A DNA stretch of 64,000 nucleotides from Collinsella bouchesdurhonensis (GCF_900155365.1 NZ_LT699743.1:124001-188000), one strand, 5' to 3'. Shown: positions 31,608 through 41,699, counted from the first letter of the stretch. The notes: generated by a model from the sequence alone, not told the origin. Made by a program: numbers and translations.

Positions 31608-33461
31608 GTGACACTCGAAAACATGGATAGAGACATCAATGCGCTCATTGCAAAACTGCATGCCGACGAGCGCATCCATAAAAGCTCACATTTCTCTTCG
31701 ACGCGCTACAACGACGAACCCATCATCTTCACAGGGCGCCAGATGTCCTCGTATATGCCAGACCGCTACCGCGAGATGCGCGCCATTTCGCGCTGGCAAG
31801 AAGGTGCCAACGGCGGGCGCGGACGGTGGCTTAGCGAGGATGAGTTTTTCTACCTTCAAGCAACCCTCATGGCCGATTTCGAAGACGATTGTCCCTACCA
31901 GGGAACCTTCAAAGCCTACTCGCCCACGTACAACGCCATGAGCGACCGGCAGCTTCGCGGCTACTTTACCTGGCGCACACAGGTACGTGCCGGCAACGTG
32001 GAGGAAACCTCGCTCTCCTTTGCCTTTGTCTACCTCTACGAGCTGCTCTGCGGTATCGGTTGCGCCGACGCGCAAGACGGCTTTCGGGCCATCAAGTCTT
32101 TTTGGGAGACCTACCGCACCTTTGCCCCCGAGCTCGACCGCTACGTCCGCGTTTGGCTGGCAGATTACGTTGTCTATCACAACCTGCCGGCATCGCTTTT
32201 GGAAGACAGCCGTACCCTCGAGTTCGACCGCGCGCTTATCGCGCTCAAACACGCGCAAGCCATAGCCGAACAACAGGCTCCCCAACAAAACACCCCCTCC
32301 CGCGGCGGCGCCCCGATCCTCATGCCGCCGAACCCCGAAGTCGAAGAGCCGCTCTTTCGAGCCATCGACACGCTCTCAACCTATCGCATCGCCGGCTCGA
32401 AATTCGCCAAGGACCACTACGACGATCTTCGCCACGTGGCGTGCGCCGTCTACCTGCGTCTGGCGGAGCACTACGCCAAGCATCGCAAGCTTCCCCTTAT
32501 CGAAAGTCTGTTTGGCGAGAACATCTCGCTCCCCTACACGATGTTTGCCTCGGCGGTTTTCTTCGACCCCCAAAAGCACCCCGATTGCGACTATGAGCTG
32601 GACGAAGCCCATCGTTATCGCTGCCAGAAAGGCTATTGGAGCTGTCAAAAGTATCGAGGAGGGCGAGCACGCAACCCCAAGCTCGGCTCGGTTATGCGAG
32701 CGGTCGATTACGCCATGCGCGAAGCCTGGGATTATGCCCATCCCCTCAAGGAGAGCGACGTCCCCAAGTACATAGCGAAGATGATCGAACGCGAGGTATC
32801 CGAACGCCATGTCTGGGCGCTTGCGCATCGCCCCGTCAAAGTGAATATCGATCTCTCTCGCCTGCATAAGATTCGAAACGCCGCAGCCGAAGTTCGCGAG
32901 GCGCTGCTCATCGATGAAGAGCGTGACGAGGGTGTCAGCGCAAACGAGGCCGCAACAGACAGCACGTCATCTGTCGAGTCATTGCCTGCCGAAGCAATGC
33001 TCGACAAATCAACGGCAGCTGCAGATAAAGCAGACGAGCCCGTGTGCAACGATAGCCCCGCGGCGGACATTTCGCAGCAGCCCCATCTACCCGAAACAGC
33101 TCAGGATATCGCCACGTGCTCGGCAAAGGCCGCGTCTCCACTCGCCAGCGCTGCCGCAACTACACCTTTCGGCGCCGTTGCGAAAGGCCTCACACCCACC
33201 GTCACCGACCCCGCATCGGGCAACGACACCTCGCGCCCCCTCGATGCTAACCAGACCCAATACCTGACTGCCCTTCTCGCATCGGACACAGCCGCCCGCA
33301 CGCACGCGCTATCCGCCGTGTCCACAAGCGAAGATATGATGGTCGACGCCATCAACGAGGCCCTGTTCGACCTGCTTGGAGATACCGCAATCGAGTACGG
33401 ACCAGACGGTCCGCAGATCATCGAAGACTACCGCGAAGACGTGGAGGAGATACTCGCATGA
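31608..33461 (+). CDS. TerB-N/TerB-C domain protein, Shango-type SngA candidate
   Basis: A 617-residue protein. Residues about 40-230 match the TerB-N domain, including 'SDRQLRGYFTWRTQVRAG' at 112-129 and 'FAFVYLYELLCGIG' at 138-151. Residues about 420-550 are low complexity (Ala/Thr/Ser-rich). The C-terminal 60 residues match TerB-C, with 'DAINEALFDLLGDTAIEY' and 'IIEDYREDVEEIL'. GTG start with GAGGAGG upstream. It overlaps the ATPase gene by four bases. In the described three-gene Shango defence system a TerB-containing protein, an ATPase and a helicase occur together in this way; the assignment is by architecture. Confidence 0.8.
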   Translation: MTLENMDRDINALIAKLHADERIHKSSHFSSTRYNDEPIIFTGRQMSSYMPDRYREMRAISRWQEGANGGRGRWLSEDEFFYLQATLMADFEDDCPYQGTFKAYSPTYNAMSDRQLRGYFTWRTQVRAGNVEETSLSFAFVYLYELLCGIGCADAQDGFRAIKSFWETYRTFAPELDRYVRVWLADYVVYHNLPASLLEDSRTLEFDRALIALKHAQAIAEQQAPQQNTPSRGGAPILMPPNPEVEEPLFRAIDTLSTYRIAGSKFAKDHYDDLRHVACAVYLRLAEHYAKHRKLPLIESLFGENISLPYTMFASAVFFDPQKHPDCDYELDEAHRYRCQKGYWSCQKYRGGRARNPKLGSVMRAVDYAMREAWDYAHPLKESDVPKYIAKMIEREVSERHVWALAHRPVKVNIDLSRLHKIRNAAAEVREALLIDEERDEGVSANEAATDSTSSVESLPAEAMLDKSTAAADKADEPVCNDSPAADISQQPHLPETAQDIATCSAKAASPLASAAATTPFGAVAKGLTPTVTDPASGNDTSRPLDANQTQYLTALLASDTAARTHALSAVSTSEDMMVDAINEALFDLLGDTAIEYGPDGPQIIEDYREDVEEILA

Positions 33462-34804
33462 CCGATTTGTCCAATACCGTGCCGCGCATACCCAAACGCG
33501 TGGCAGCCGTGATTCTCAACTCGCTCAAAGGCGGCGTCGTGCCGCGCATCGGCCTGCCCTACATCACCGTAGGTCGCGAGACCGAGATTCGCGCGCTTTT
33601 AACCGATCTTTCCCTCATTGCCGATGGCGGCGCAAGCTTCCGGTTCCTGGTTGGACGCTACGGCGCCGGCAAGAGCTTCTTGCTGCAGACCATCCGCACG
33701 CATGCCATGGGCGAAGGCTTTGTAGTGGCCGACGCCGACCTCTCCCCCGAGCGGCGCCTGCAGGGAGGCCAGGGCCAGGGGCTTGCCACCTACCGCGAGC
33801 TCATTCGCAACCTCTCCACCAAGACGCGCCCCGAAGGCGGCGCCCTCAACCTCATCTTGGATCGTTGGGTCGCCTCGACGCTCGATACTCGCGCGAGCGA
33901 AGACACGGGTGACGACGACGAATCGCACATGCGCGCACAGCTTGACGAGCTTGAAGAGATGGTCCACGGATTCGACTTCGCGCGCATGCTCGTGCGCTAT
34001 CGCACCGCGGCCCTCGAAGGCGACGACGAGGTAAAAAGCTGTGTCACCCGCTGGCTGCGCGGCGAATATCGCACCAAAACCGAGGCCAAGGCCGACTTGG
34101 GCACCTCGACCATCATCACCGACGACGATTGGTACGACTACGTCAAGCTGCTCGCGCGTTTTCTCGTTGGTGCCGGATACAAGGGTCTCATCGTCATGAT
34201 CGACGAGCTCGTGAACCTCTACAAGATCCCCAACGCCATCACGCGCCAGTACAACTACGAGAAGATTCTCACCATGTACAACGACACCCTACAGGGCAAG
34301 GCGCACCACCTGGGCATCATCATGGGCGGCACGCCCACTTCCATCGAAGATCGCCGTCGCGGCGTCTTTAGCTACGAGGCCCTTCGCAGCCGTCTTACGC
34401 AGGGGCGTTTTGCGCGCGAGGACATGCGCGACATGTTGGCCCCTATCATTCGCTTGCACCCCCTCACCTATGAGGAGCTGCTGGTATTGATTGAGAAGCT
34501 CGGTCAGATCCATGCGGGCTACTTTGGCTACGAAGACACTATCACAGACAAGGACCTCGCTGCCTTCTTGCAGATCGAGTTTGGTCGTGTGGGGGCAGAC
34601 ACGCACCTTACACCGCGCGAGGTGATCCGCGACTTTATTGAGCTGCTGGATATCGCCTATCAAAACCCGGATGTCGACATCGCGGCCCTGCTGCGCGATG
34701 AAGGGACAATCGCGGGCGCTGGCACTCCCGCTGCGTCAAGCAACACGGGCGACAGCGGCAATGGGGACGCGGGTGCCGCGCCCTTTGCCGAGTTCACGTT
34801 GTAG
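33458..34804 (+). CDS. P-loop ATPase of the DUF2791/BrxD-like family, SngB candidate
   Basis: A 448-residue ATPase. Walker A 'GRYGAGKS' at residues 66-73, Walker B 'GLIVMIDEL' near 243-251, and 'ITVGRETEI' near the N-terminus, which is typical of this family of BREX-associated ATP-binding proteins. A short Gly/Ala-rich tail follows residue 425. ATG overlaps the stop of the TerB gene (ATGA), so the two are coupled. It likely powers a complex with the TerB protein and the helicase on DNA. No methyltransferase, PglZ or other BREX gene is nearby, so this is not a BREX locus. Confidence 0.82.
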   Translation: MTDLSNTVPRIPKRVAAVILNSLKGGVVPRIGLPYITVGRETEIRALLTDLSLIADGGASFRFLVGRYGAGKSFLLQTIRTHAMGEGFVVADADLSPERRLQGGQGQGLATYRELIRNLSTKTRPEGGALNLILDRWVASTLDTRASEDTGDDDESHMRAQLDELEEMVHGFDFARMLVRYRTAALEGDDEVKSCVTRWLRGEYRTKTEAKADLGTSTIITDDDWYDYVKLLARFLVGAGYKGLIVMIDELVNLYKIPNAITRQYNYEKILTMYNDTLQGKAHHLGIIMGGTPTSIEDRRRGVFSYEALRSRLTQGRFAREDMRDMLAPIIRLHPLTYEELLVLIEKLGQIHAGYFGYEDTITDKDLAAFLQIEFGRVGADTHLTPREVIRDFIELLDIAYQNPDVDIAALLRDEGTIAGAGTPAASSNTGDSGNGDAGAAPFAEFTL

Positions 34805-34840
34805 CAAGCAAACCCCACCACCGGAAAGGAGGCTCTAACC

Positions 34841-37291
34841 ATGAATGCATTCGATCGTTTTGCGCCCTTTGTGCAGGATTTTATCTACGCAAACGGATGG
34901 GAGAGCCTCCGCTCCATCCAGGTGGCGGCGGCGGACGCCATATTCAACACCAACGAAAACGTACTGCTCACCGCAAGCACCGCTTTGGGCAAAACCGAAG
35001 CGGCGTTCTTCCCCATCTTGACGCTGTTTTCCGAAGACCCGCCGGCAAGCGTGGGCGCTCTGTACATCGGCCCGCTCAAGGCTCTTATCAACGACCAGTT
35101 CTATCGCCTAAACGACCTGTGCGACCAAGCCGATATCCCGGTATGGCACTGGCACGGAGACGTCGCCGCTTCGCACAAGCGCAAGCTGCTGCAAAACCCC
35201 TCCGGCATCCTGCAGATCACGCCCGAATCGCTCGAAGCATTGCTGCTGCATAAGCACTCCGCCATCTCGCGTCTCTTTGGCGACCTGCGATTCATCGTGA
35301 TCGACGAGGTTCACTCCCTACTGCGTGGCGATCGCGGTGGTCAGACACTCTGCCTCATCGAGCGCCTCTCCGCCATGGCGGGCGTCAATCCGCGGCGTAT
35401 CGGCCTTTCCGCCACGATGGGCGACCCCGAGCGCACGGGCGATTTCTTGGCTGCGGGCACCGGACGAGGCACCATCATCCCCCGCTTTGATGAGCCGCGC
35501 CGCACCTGGCGGCTCTCCATGGACCACTTTTACATTACAGGCCCACAGGCCACAGAGCGCCTTACTGTCTCGACAGACCCTCAACCCGCCGAGGTCATAT
35601 CGGTCGAAACGCTGCCCGCGGGTGTCCCCTCGGTAGAAGACGTTCTTGCGCGTGCATATGAACCGGGCGCCGAGCCACGCGAACTCGCTGCTTCGACTGC
35701 CCGCAAGGAAACCGTGGGACAGGAACCTCCACATGTACAAGACACCGCTCGGGATGCGACGGAAAACAACGCCGCAGACGTCTCCATTCCGCCTGCCGCT
35801 CAACAAGAACTTATGGCGCCGAGCGATACCGCCCCGCAAGATGCCGACCCCGGTATCGGATACATCTTTGAGCATACGCGCGGGCGCAAGTGCCTGGTCT
35901 TTGTGAACTCACGCGAGGAAGCCGAGGGCGTGTGTACGCTTCTTCGCCAGTATTGCGAGGCCATGCACGAACCCGATCGATTCCTTATCCATCACGGCAA
36001 CCTCTCGGCTTCATATCGTCAATCCGCCGAAGAAGCCATGCGCGACGAAGAGCTGACACTCACCACCGTCACCACCGCCACGCTTGAGCTGGGTATCGAC
36101 ATCGGCCGCTTGGAGCGCGCTTTCCAGATTGATGCACCCTTTACCGTCAGCTCGTTCCTTCAACGCATGGGTCGCACCGGCCGACGTGACCTCCCGCCCG
36201 AGATGCACTTCGTAATACGCGAGGAGCAGCCCGAACCGCGCTCGATGTTGCCCGAAACTATCCCCTGGAAGCTCCTACAGGGTATAGCGCTCGTGCAACT
36301 CTACCTGGAAGAGCGCTGGGTCGAGCCCCCGCAACTCGACCGCCTTCCCTATAGCCTGCTCTATCACCAGGTTATGGCCACGCTTGCCTCCTGCGGTGAA
36401 CTCACGCCCGCAGAGCTCGCGGGTCGCGTGCTCACGCTCTCGTACTTCCATCGTGTGACCGCCGACGACCTGCGCTGTCTGCTCCATTACCTGCTGGAGA
36501 CCGACCAGATTGAACAAACGGAACGCGGTGGTCTCATCGTGGGCATCACGGGCGAGCGCACTACTAATTCATTCAAGTTCTACGCTGTGTTCCAGGAAAA
36601 CGAGGAGTACACGGTACGCTGCGAATCCTCCGAGCTCGGTACCATCGTCAACCCGCCACCGCCAGGCGAGCGCATCGCCATTGCCGGTCATTGTTGGATT
36701 GTCGAAGAGGTGGACCACAAGCGCCGCCTGGTGTACTGTACGCAGGTCAAAGGCCGTGTTCCCGCCTATTTTGGCGATTGCCCCGGAGACATCAACACCC
36801 ACGTGCTCGAACGCATGCGCCGCGTTCTGCGCGAAACCAGCTCCTATCCATACCTTATGGGCAATGCCCGCGCACGCCTCTTGCAGGCACGTCATGTGGC
36901 GCGTGCTGGAGGCGTCACCGAACGTCCGCTCATCAACCTGGGCGGCGACACTTGGGCACTGTTCCCCTGGCTTGGAAGCTATGCATTCCTGGCACTCGAG
37001 CGCCTGCTTAAAATCAAATGCGCAAAAGAGCTAGGCCTCAAGGGGCTTGATCCCTCGCGCCCCTATTTTTTGCAGTTCCGCATGGACGCCGACGAGGAGA
37101 CGTTCTATGAGGTATGTACCGAGGCCGCGCAGAGCGACTTTGACCCCATAGAACTCGTCTATCCCGGCGAGGTGCCGTACTTTAACAAGTACGACCAGTT
37201 CCTGCCCGAATCACTCGTGCGCAAAGGCTTTGCCGAGGGCGTACTGGATATCGAGGGTATGCGTCGTCGCGTAGCCTCCTGGAGAGCATAA
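34841..37291 (+). CDS. Lhr-like DEAD/DEAH-box helicase, SngC candidate
   Basis: An 816-residue superfamily 2 helicase. Walker A 'TALGKTEA' at 47-54, 'DEVH' at 155-158, 'SAT' (motif III) near 185, a long polar insertion at about residues 245-345 between the two RecA-like domains, then 'LVFVNSREEAEGV' and motif VI 'QRMGRTGRR' near 440. The C-terminal third resembles the Lhr core winged-helix and beta-barrel region. GGAAAGGAGG precedes the ATG, 36 bases after the ATPase gene. It is the last gene of the operon. Confidence 0.85.
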   Translation: MNAFDRFAPFVQDFIYANGWESLRSIQVAAADAIFNTNENVLLTASTALGKTEAAFFPILTLFSEDPPASVGALYIGPLKALINDQFYRLNDLCDQADIPVWHWHGDVAASHKRKLLQNPSGILQITPESLEALLLHKHSAISRLFGDLRFIVIDEVHSLLRGDRGGQTLCLIERLSAMAGVNPRRIGLSATMGDPERTGDFLAAGTGRGTIIPRFDEPRRTWRLSMDHFYITGPQATERLTVSTDPQPAEVISVETLPAGVPSVEDVLARAYEPGAEPRELAASTARKETVGQEPPHVQDTARDATENNAADVSIPPAAQQELMAPSDTAPQDADPGIGYIFEHTRGRKCLVFVNSREEAEGVCTLLRQYCEAMHEPDRFLIHHGNLSASYRQSAEEAMRDEELTLTTVTTATLELGIDIGRLERAFQIDAPFTVSSFLQRMGRTGRRDLPPEMHFVIREEQPEPRSMLPETIPWKLLQGIALVQLYLEERWVEPPQLDRLPYSLLYHQVMATLASCGELTPAELAGRVLTLSYFHRVTADDLRCLLHYLLETDQIEQTERGGLIVGITGERTTNSFKFYAVFQENEEYTVRCESSELGTIVNPPPPGERIAIAGHCWIVEEVDHKRRLVYCTQVKGRVPAYFGDCPGDINTHVLERMRRVLRETSSYPYLMGNARARLLQARHVARAGGVTERPLINLGGDTWALFPWLGSYAFLALERLLKIKCAKELGLKGLDPSRPYFLQFRMDADEETFYEVCTEAAQSDFDPIELVYPGEVPYFNKYDQFLPESLVRKGFAEGVLDIEGMRRRVASWRA

Positions 37292-37307
37292 CGGCCTGTC
37301 AAGTGAT

Positions 37308-37333
37308 GAGGGTGCGGCATCAACCGTGCCCTC
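37308..37333. terminator. Hairpin between convergent helicase and CapA-like genes
   Basis: GAGGGTGCGG and CCGTGCCCTC form a 10-bp stem with two G-T wobble pairs and a 6-base loop. No T-run follows on either strand, so termination strength is uncertain. Confidence 0.4.
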
Positions 37334-37395
37334 TCGACTGGCAAGACGCCAGCATCGATATGCACCCGAAGAGACCCGAACGTCTCACCCGGGCG

Positions 37396-38691
37396 TTAGA
37401 GCGTCCCCTTGAGGATTCCCTCGTTCGCATCAAAGCCCTCGCCCAAGATCTGGCCCACAAGGTCATAGCAATACTGCAGGGTAAAATCGCCGCAACCGGG
37501 AGCATTACGAATCGCATTTTGCGAGGCGAGCTCCTCGGTGTAGTCCGAAAGCTTGTAGACGCTCATAGACGGATTAGGCGCGCGATGCGTGACCAGGGGC
37601 GTAAGCGAATACTCGGTAACCTTGCAAGCATCGCCGGTCTTTTCCAGCATGAGCTTGGCCATACCGCCCAGCATGCGTGGCTTTTCGATCTGGCCGGAAA
37701 CAAAATTGCCCAAAGACCAGAACACGGGAACCTTCTTGCCGTCGGCACCGTCTCTCACATCGACGTTCTCGAGCACGTGGGGATGCGTGCCGATAATCGC
37801 ATCGACGCCGGCATCCAGGAAAATCTGGCCGTACTCAAGCTGGGTATCGTCGGGAGTATAGACATACTCGGTACCCCAGTGAGGGAAAGCGATCACAAAG
37901 TCGGCGCCCGCCTCGCGTGCTCGCTTGACATCGCCGGGCAGGTCGCTCAGGTGCAACTTCTTGACGCACCAAGGAGCGCTATCCGGCAGCGGAATGCCGT
38001 TTGTATGCTGGGTGTAGTTGAGCAGTGCAACTTTGATGCCGCCACGCTCGATAATATGGATGGCGTCTGCCAGCTCCTGGCTATCCGCCACGCCGGGAAC
38101 CACCATCTCGGGATGCTTATCGCGCCAATAGGAAAGATCCCATTTGATGCCTTCAAATCCCTGGTCAAGAGCATGGTTTGTGGCCGTAAGCGCTACGTCC
38201 ACGCCCGCCTTCGCCTCGGCGTCTCCCAGTTCCTGGGGGCTATTAAAGTTAGGGAAATCCTCGAGGCCATGCTCGGTGCCGCCCAGAATCGTCTCCTGAT
38301 TGACGATTGCGATGTCATTATTCGCAAACTCATCGGTCAAGTTCGCGAAAAAGTGATCGTAATTGTACGTTCCATCCGATCGGCGGCCGCTGTTCCACAC
38401 ACTCGTATGGATGAGCATGTCGCCCACCATCATGAGGGTAATGCTTTTGGTCGACTGCGCACCATCAAAAACCGTTGCAAGCTGAGGCTCAATGGCTCCC
38501 GCGGCAGAGGGACCGGATGCGGAACCGGCGCCAAACGGAAGCGCACAGCCCGAAAGGGATGCGGCGCCCGCACAACCAAGGGTGCCCAAAAGACCTGCTA
38601 TGAAAGCACGACGGGAAATGTCGCACGAAGAATGAAGTTCGACGTCATGTCGACGGAAGCGGTCCTGCTCCTGCGCCACGATAACCCCCAC
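37396..38691 (-). CDS. CapA-family metallophosphatase-fold lipoprotein with Tat signal
   Basis: About 431 residues. The N-terminus has a twin-Arg motif 'SRRAFIAG' followed by a hydrophobic stretch and the lipobox 'LSGC', so it is a likely Tat-exported lipoprotein. The mature part matches the CapA/PgsA capsule family: 'MVGDMLIH', 'IVNQETI', 'TATNHALDQG', 'AFPHWGTEY' and 'IGTHPHVLE', the residues of the metal site. No other polyglutamate or capsule genes are near, so the actual role is open. The start shown is GTG at 38691; another GTG four codons later has GGGGG upstream and is equally plausible. Confidence 0.85.
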   Translation of the reverse strand: MGVIVAQEQDRFRRHDVELHSSCDISRRAFIAGLLGTLGCAGAASLSGCALPFGAGSASGPSAAGAIEPQLATVFDGAQSTKSITLMMVGDMLIHTSVWNSGRRSDGTYNYDHFFANLTDEFANNDIAIVNQETILGGTEHGLEDFPNFNSPQELGDAEAKAGVDVALTATNHALDQGFEGIKWDLSYWRDKHPEMVVPGVADSQELADAIHIIERGGIKVALLNYTQHTNGIPLPDSAPWCVKKLHLSDLPGDVKRAREAGADFVIAFPHWGTEYVYTPDDTQLEYGQIFLDAGVDAIIGTHPHVLENVDVRDGADGKKVPVFWSLGNFVSGQIEKPRMLGGMAKLMLEKTGDACKVTEYSLTPLVTHRAPNPSMSVYKLSDYTEELASQNAIRNAPGCGDFTLQYCYDLVGQILGEGFDANEGILKGTL

Positions 38692-38880
38692 AAAAAAACG
38701 CGAGCACTTAACAGCAGTAGCATACCGTATCGTCTGAATTTAACTACCTCAAAAAGCGAGCGGCACCTAAGGGAACGTTGGCTTCGCCCAGGCTGTAGAA
38801 CGGCGAAATCTTCAAGCGACCAGAACCGGAAGCACGGCAAATACGCCGGGCGCCGCTGCACTTCGGCACGCAAAGATTGC

Positions 38881-39765
38881 CTAATCGAACAGCGGCTCGC
38901 CAGGAAAGTCCTCTCCATACGCGATAGCATCCGCAAAGGAGTAGTCCTCGTCTGAGGCGATAAGCAGGTAGTTGTCCTCTTCGCCCAACTCCTCGTCGGT
39001 GGTTTGTATCACACTGGCATGCGCAAAAACGCGCAGTGCGCTCGCTAGCGCATCGCGCAAAAACGAGATATCGGTACCGTGGTCGCGCGAGACGATATTG
39101 GCCATATACAGGCCGCCCGGGGTGAGATGTTCCCGCACCCGCTGTAGCGCTTGCACCGTCGCCACGCTGCGCACGGGATCTGCACCGGCAAAAACGTCGC
39201 TAATCACAACGTCGTAAAGCACAGGCTGAGCGCCCTCCATAGAGATGCGCTCGAGATACACGCGCGCGTCCTCAGTACAAATGCCCAAGCGCGGGCCTAC
39301 TTCTTGCTCCAAACGGTCAAGGTAGAACCACCGACGCGCCATCTGAACGATAGCGGGATCGGCCTCGACCACATCCATCCAAACGTCGTCGCGAGTGGCA
39401 AGCAACGCCTTGGGATATGAGAACCCGCCACCGCCAAGCATGAGCACACGACCGATACCATGGGCGTACCATGCCCTCATCTGCGGCAGGGCCTCAAACA
39501 TCGTATCGAAGGCGCGAATGTACTCAAATACCGGCTCCGACCAGCGCTCTCCCAAATACGTAGCCGACTGAAAGACGCCTCCCTGGGCAAGCACGCGCAC
39601 CTCGGAGCCGTCTTCGAGCTTGAGCACCTTGACACGGGCACGACCCGCGCGCGTGCGCACCAGTTGGATGCAACGCGCACCTGCAGCCAGCGCGCCTCCA
39701 AGCGCCGCCGCGCCCAACGCCACGCCAACCGCCGTCGACACGCTCTTGTTTTGCAAGCTCCCCAT
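38881..39765 (-). CDS. Spermidine-synthase-like SAM-fold protein with N-terminal membrane segment
   Basis: A 294-residue protein. Residues 10-28 are hydrophobic ('STAVGVALGAAALGGALAAG') and probably span the membrane or act as an uncleaved anchor. The rest matches the spermidine synthase/methyltransferase fold: 'RVLMLGGGGFSYPKAL', 'DVVEADPAIV' and 'DVVISDVFAG'. The family contains true aminopropyltransferases and many proteins of unknown role; the missing polyamine genes nearby argue for caution. It starts two bases after the elp3 stop, so the two share a transcript. Confidence 0.75.
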   Translation of the reverse strand: MGSLQNKSVSTAVGVALGAAALGGALAAGARCIQLVRTRAGRARVKVLKLEDGSEVRVLAQGGVFQSATYLGERWSEPVFEYIRAFDTMFEALPQMRAWYAHGIGRVLMLGGGGFSYPKALLATRDDVWMDVVEADPAIVQMARRWFYLDRLEQEVGPRLGICTEDARVYLERISMEGAQPVLYDVVISDVFAGADPVRSVATVQALQRVREHLTPGGLYMANIVSRDHGTDISFLRDALASALRVFAHASVIQTTDEELGEEDNYLLIASDEDYSFADAIAYGEDFPGEPLFD

Positions 39766-39767
39766 AG

Positions 39768-41687
39768 CTACAGCTCCCGCGTTTGATAGAGGCCGTTATC
39801 GACAAATCCCTGAGTCCGATAATACTCCCGGGTTCCGATAGCCGAAATCACGTTGATGCGCGCATATCCCGCCTCGCGCGCCATCTCGCATGCCCGCTCG
39901 ATCAGACGACGGCCCAACCCCATATGCTGAGCCCCGTTGCCCGCGGCATGCAGGTGTGCCACCTTGCCGTACACATGCACCTCACGAATCATCGCTTCAC
40001 CCAAATGCACGGGAAGTTCTGCAGAATGCTTACGCACATACTCCTGACTGGGCAAAGAGAGCCGCAGGAATCCGGCGATGCGGTTTTCATCGTCGACCCA
40101 TTGCAAGAAACGCTCGCTTGTATTGGTGGTCTTATAGGACACGACGTCGAGATGGAGCTCGTCGAGGGCCACTTCGCGCCCAGCAATCTCGCGATAGCGA
40201 ATCTCTTCGACACGACGGGCCGCCGCCTGGTCTTGGCCCAGGCGCAGCTCGACAAGTTGGCGAAGATTGGGCTTCTTGTTGCCCACTTTAATATCCCCCG
40301 AAGAGAAGTCTCTGATCATGCGGGAGATACGCGTGAATGCCGGTGTGGCCAAAACATCGTCGGCGAGGACATCGAGCAGTTCGTCTTCCGTGTAGGGGCG
40401 CCACGAGCCGTCCTCGTATCTCGCGCAAAGGCGCGCGCCCTCGATGAGCGCGCAGGGATAGAGTTTGATCTCGTCGGGCTGGAATGCAGCTTCACTCACA
40501 AGGCGTACGTAATCAAGCTTGTCCTGCTCGGGCGTGGCGCCCAGAAGATTTGCCATTGCGTGAGCATGGATCTTAAAGCCAAAGATGCGCAACAGGTCAA
40601 ACGACTGGGCGACGCGCTCGAGCCTGATGCCGCGCTCGTTAAGGTCGAGAATGTGCTGGTTCAAGCTCTGTACGCCCATCTGGATCTTCGTGGCGCCCAG
40701 GCGGCGAATGAGCGTCAATGCTTGCGGCGTCACCGCGTCGGGACGCGTCTCGATCACAAGCCCCACCACGCGATGCACGGCGGTCTCGTTGATACGCTGC
40801 TGGCGTTCGAGCTCCTCGAGCGTTCCCACCTGGAACTCCGCCGCCCTTCCCCATGGGGAGTTTTTACCGTAGAGCTTCGCCATGCAGCGATTGTACGTAG
40901 CATCTGTATCGGACATGTCGTCGATGCGCTGCTGCCACGATGCGACCCCGCGCGCAATCGCCTCTGCGTCCGTCGAGACGCCAAGGTCACGATATCGCGC
41001 GCGTCGATCGAGAACCGCCTGCGGGACCTCGTGCGGATCGGTCTGCTCCAGCAGCTCCGCTGCGCGTTCGCGCGTAGATGCGCCCGGGTCTGCGAGCATG
41101 GGATTTGCCGCCACACCCGCCACGGCGTTGTCGTTGAGGGCGCGGAAGAGCTCAGTCACAAACCAGATTTGGTACTCGCGCGGATAGTCGCTCCAGGTGC
41201 CGCCGAGCACGATGAGCTCGATCTTGTCGGTAGCATGCCCCATCTGCGTAAGCGCCGTTAGACGGGCACTCACCTGCAGATACGGATCAAAACAGTTTTG
41301 CTCCGCACGGGCGCATGCGGGCTCGGCATGCAGGTAGCTCTTGGGCATGCGCAGATCGTTGGGACAAAAGAGGCAATCGCCCGAGCACGGCCACGGCTTG
41401 GTGATAACAGTGATGGTCGCCACGCCCGAGGCCGTGCGACGCGGCTTCATACGCAGGACCTGCATCAGGCACTGCTCGAGCTCGGGCGTGACATTCCACG
41501 CGGACCATCGCTCGTTGTCCTCGCGTTTGACGCGTTGGTAAAACGGCAGCAGGCGGCGCTTCGCGAGCATTCGCTTATCGGCACCCTCGCGGCGTGCCTC
41601 GGCATGTATCAGTTTGACGAGCACTTGATCGTCGACGGTCTCGCCGCGGCGCAGGCGCTCAAGTATGTTCAAAATAATCTGTTCCAT
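39768..41687 (-). CDS. elp3: Bacterial Elp3, radical SAM/GNAT tRNA uridine-34 modification enzyme
   Basis: A 639-residue protein. The radical SAM cluster 'CSGDCLFC' gives Cys at 101, 105 and 108, followed by 'PNDLRMPKSYLH', a hallmark of Elp3. The central region has 'ETRPDAVT' and 'KIQMGVQSL'. The C-terminal acetyltransferase (GNAT) domain ends with 'HMGLGRRLIERACEMAREAG'. Elp3 makes the 5-carboxymethyl group on wobble uridine of tRNA in archaea and eukaryotes; bacterial forms act alone. The gene starts near a G-rich stretch and runs into the spermidine-synthase-like gene. Confidence 0.9.
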   Translation of the reverse strand: MEQIILNILERLRRGETVDDQVLVKLIHAEARREGADKRMLAKRRLLPFYQRVKREDNERWSAWNVTPELEQCLMQVLRMKPRRTASGVATITVITKPWPCSGDCLFCPNDLRMPKSYLHAEPACARAEQNCFDPYLQVSARLTALTQMGHATDKIELIVLGGTWSDYPREYQIWFVTELFRALNDNAVAGVAANPMLADPGASTRERAAELLEQTDPHEVPQAVLDRRARYRDLGVSTDAEAIARGVASWQQRIDDMSDTDATYNRCMAKLYGKNSPWGRAAEFQVGTLEELERQQRINETAVHRVVGLVIETRPDAVTPQALTLIRRLGATKIQMGVQSLNQHILDLNERGIRLERVAQSFDLLRIFGFKIHAHAMANLLGATPEQDKLDYVRLVSEAAFQPDEIKLYPCALIEGARLCARYEDGSWRPYTEDELLDVLADDVLATPAFTRISRMIRDFSSGDIKVGNKKPNLRQLVELRLGQDQAAARRVEEIRYREIAGREVALDELHLDVVSYKTTNTSERFLQWVDDENRIAGFLRLSLPSQEYVRKHSAELPVHLGEAMIREVHVYGKVAHLHAAGNGAQHMGLGRRLIERACEMAREAGYARINVISAIGTREYYRTQGFVDNGLYQTREL

Positions 41688-41699
41688 GCCCCCATTGTA

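Noticed and set aside
31608-37291. BREX locus
   Set aside because: The ATPase resembles BREX-associated ATP-binding proteins, but PglZ, PglX methyltransferase and BrxA/B are absent, while TerB-N/TerB-C and the Lhr-like helicase point to a Shango-type system.
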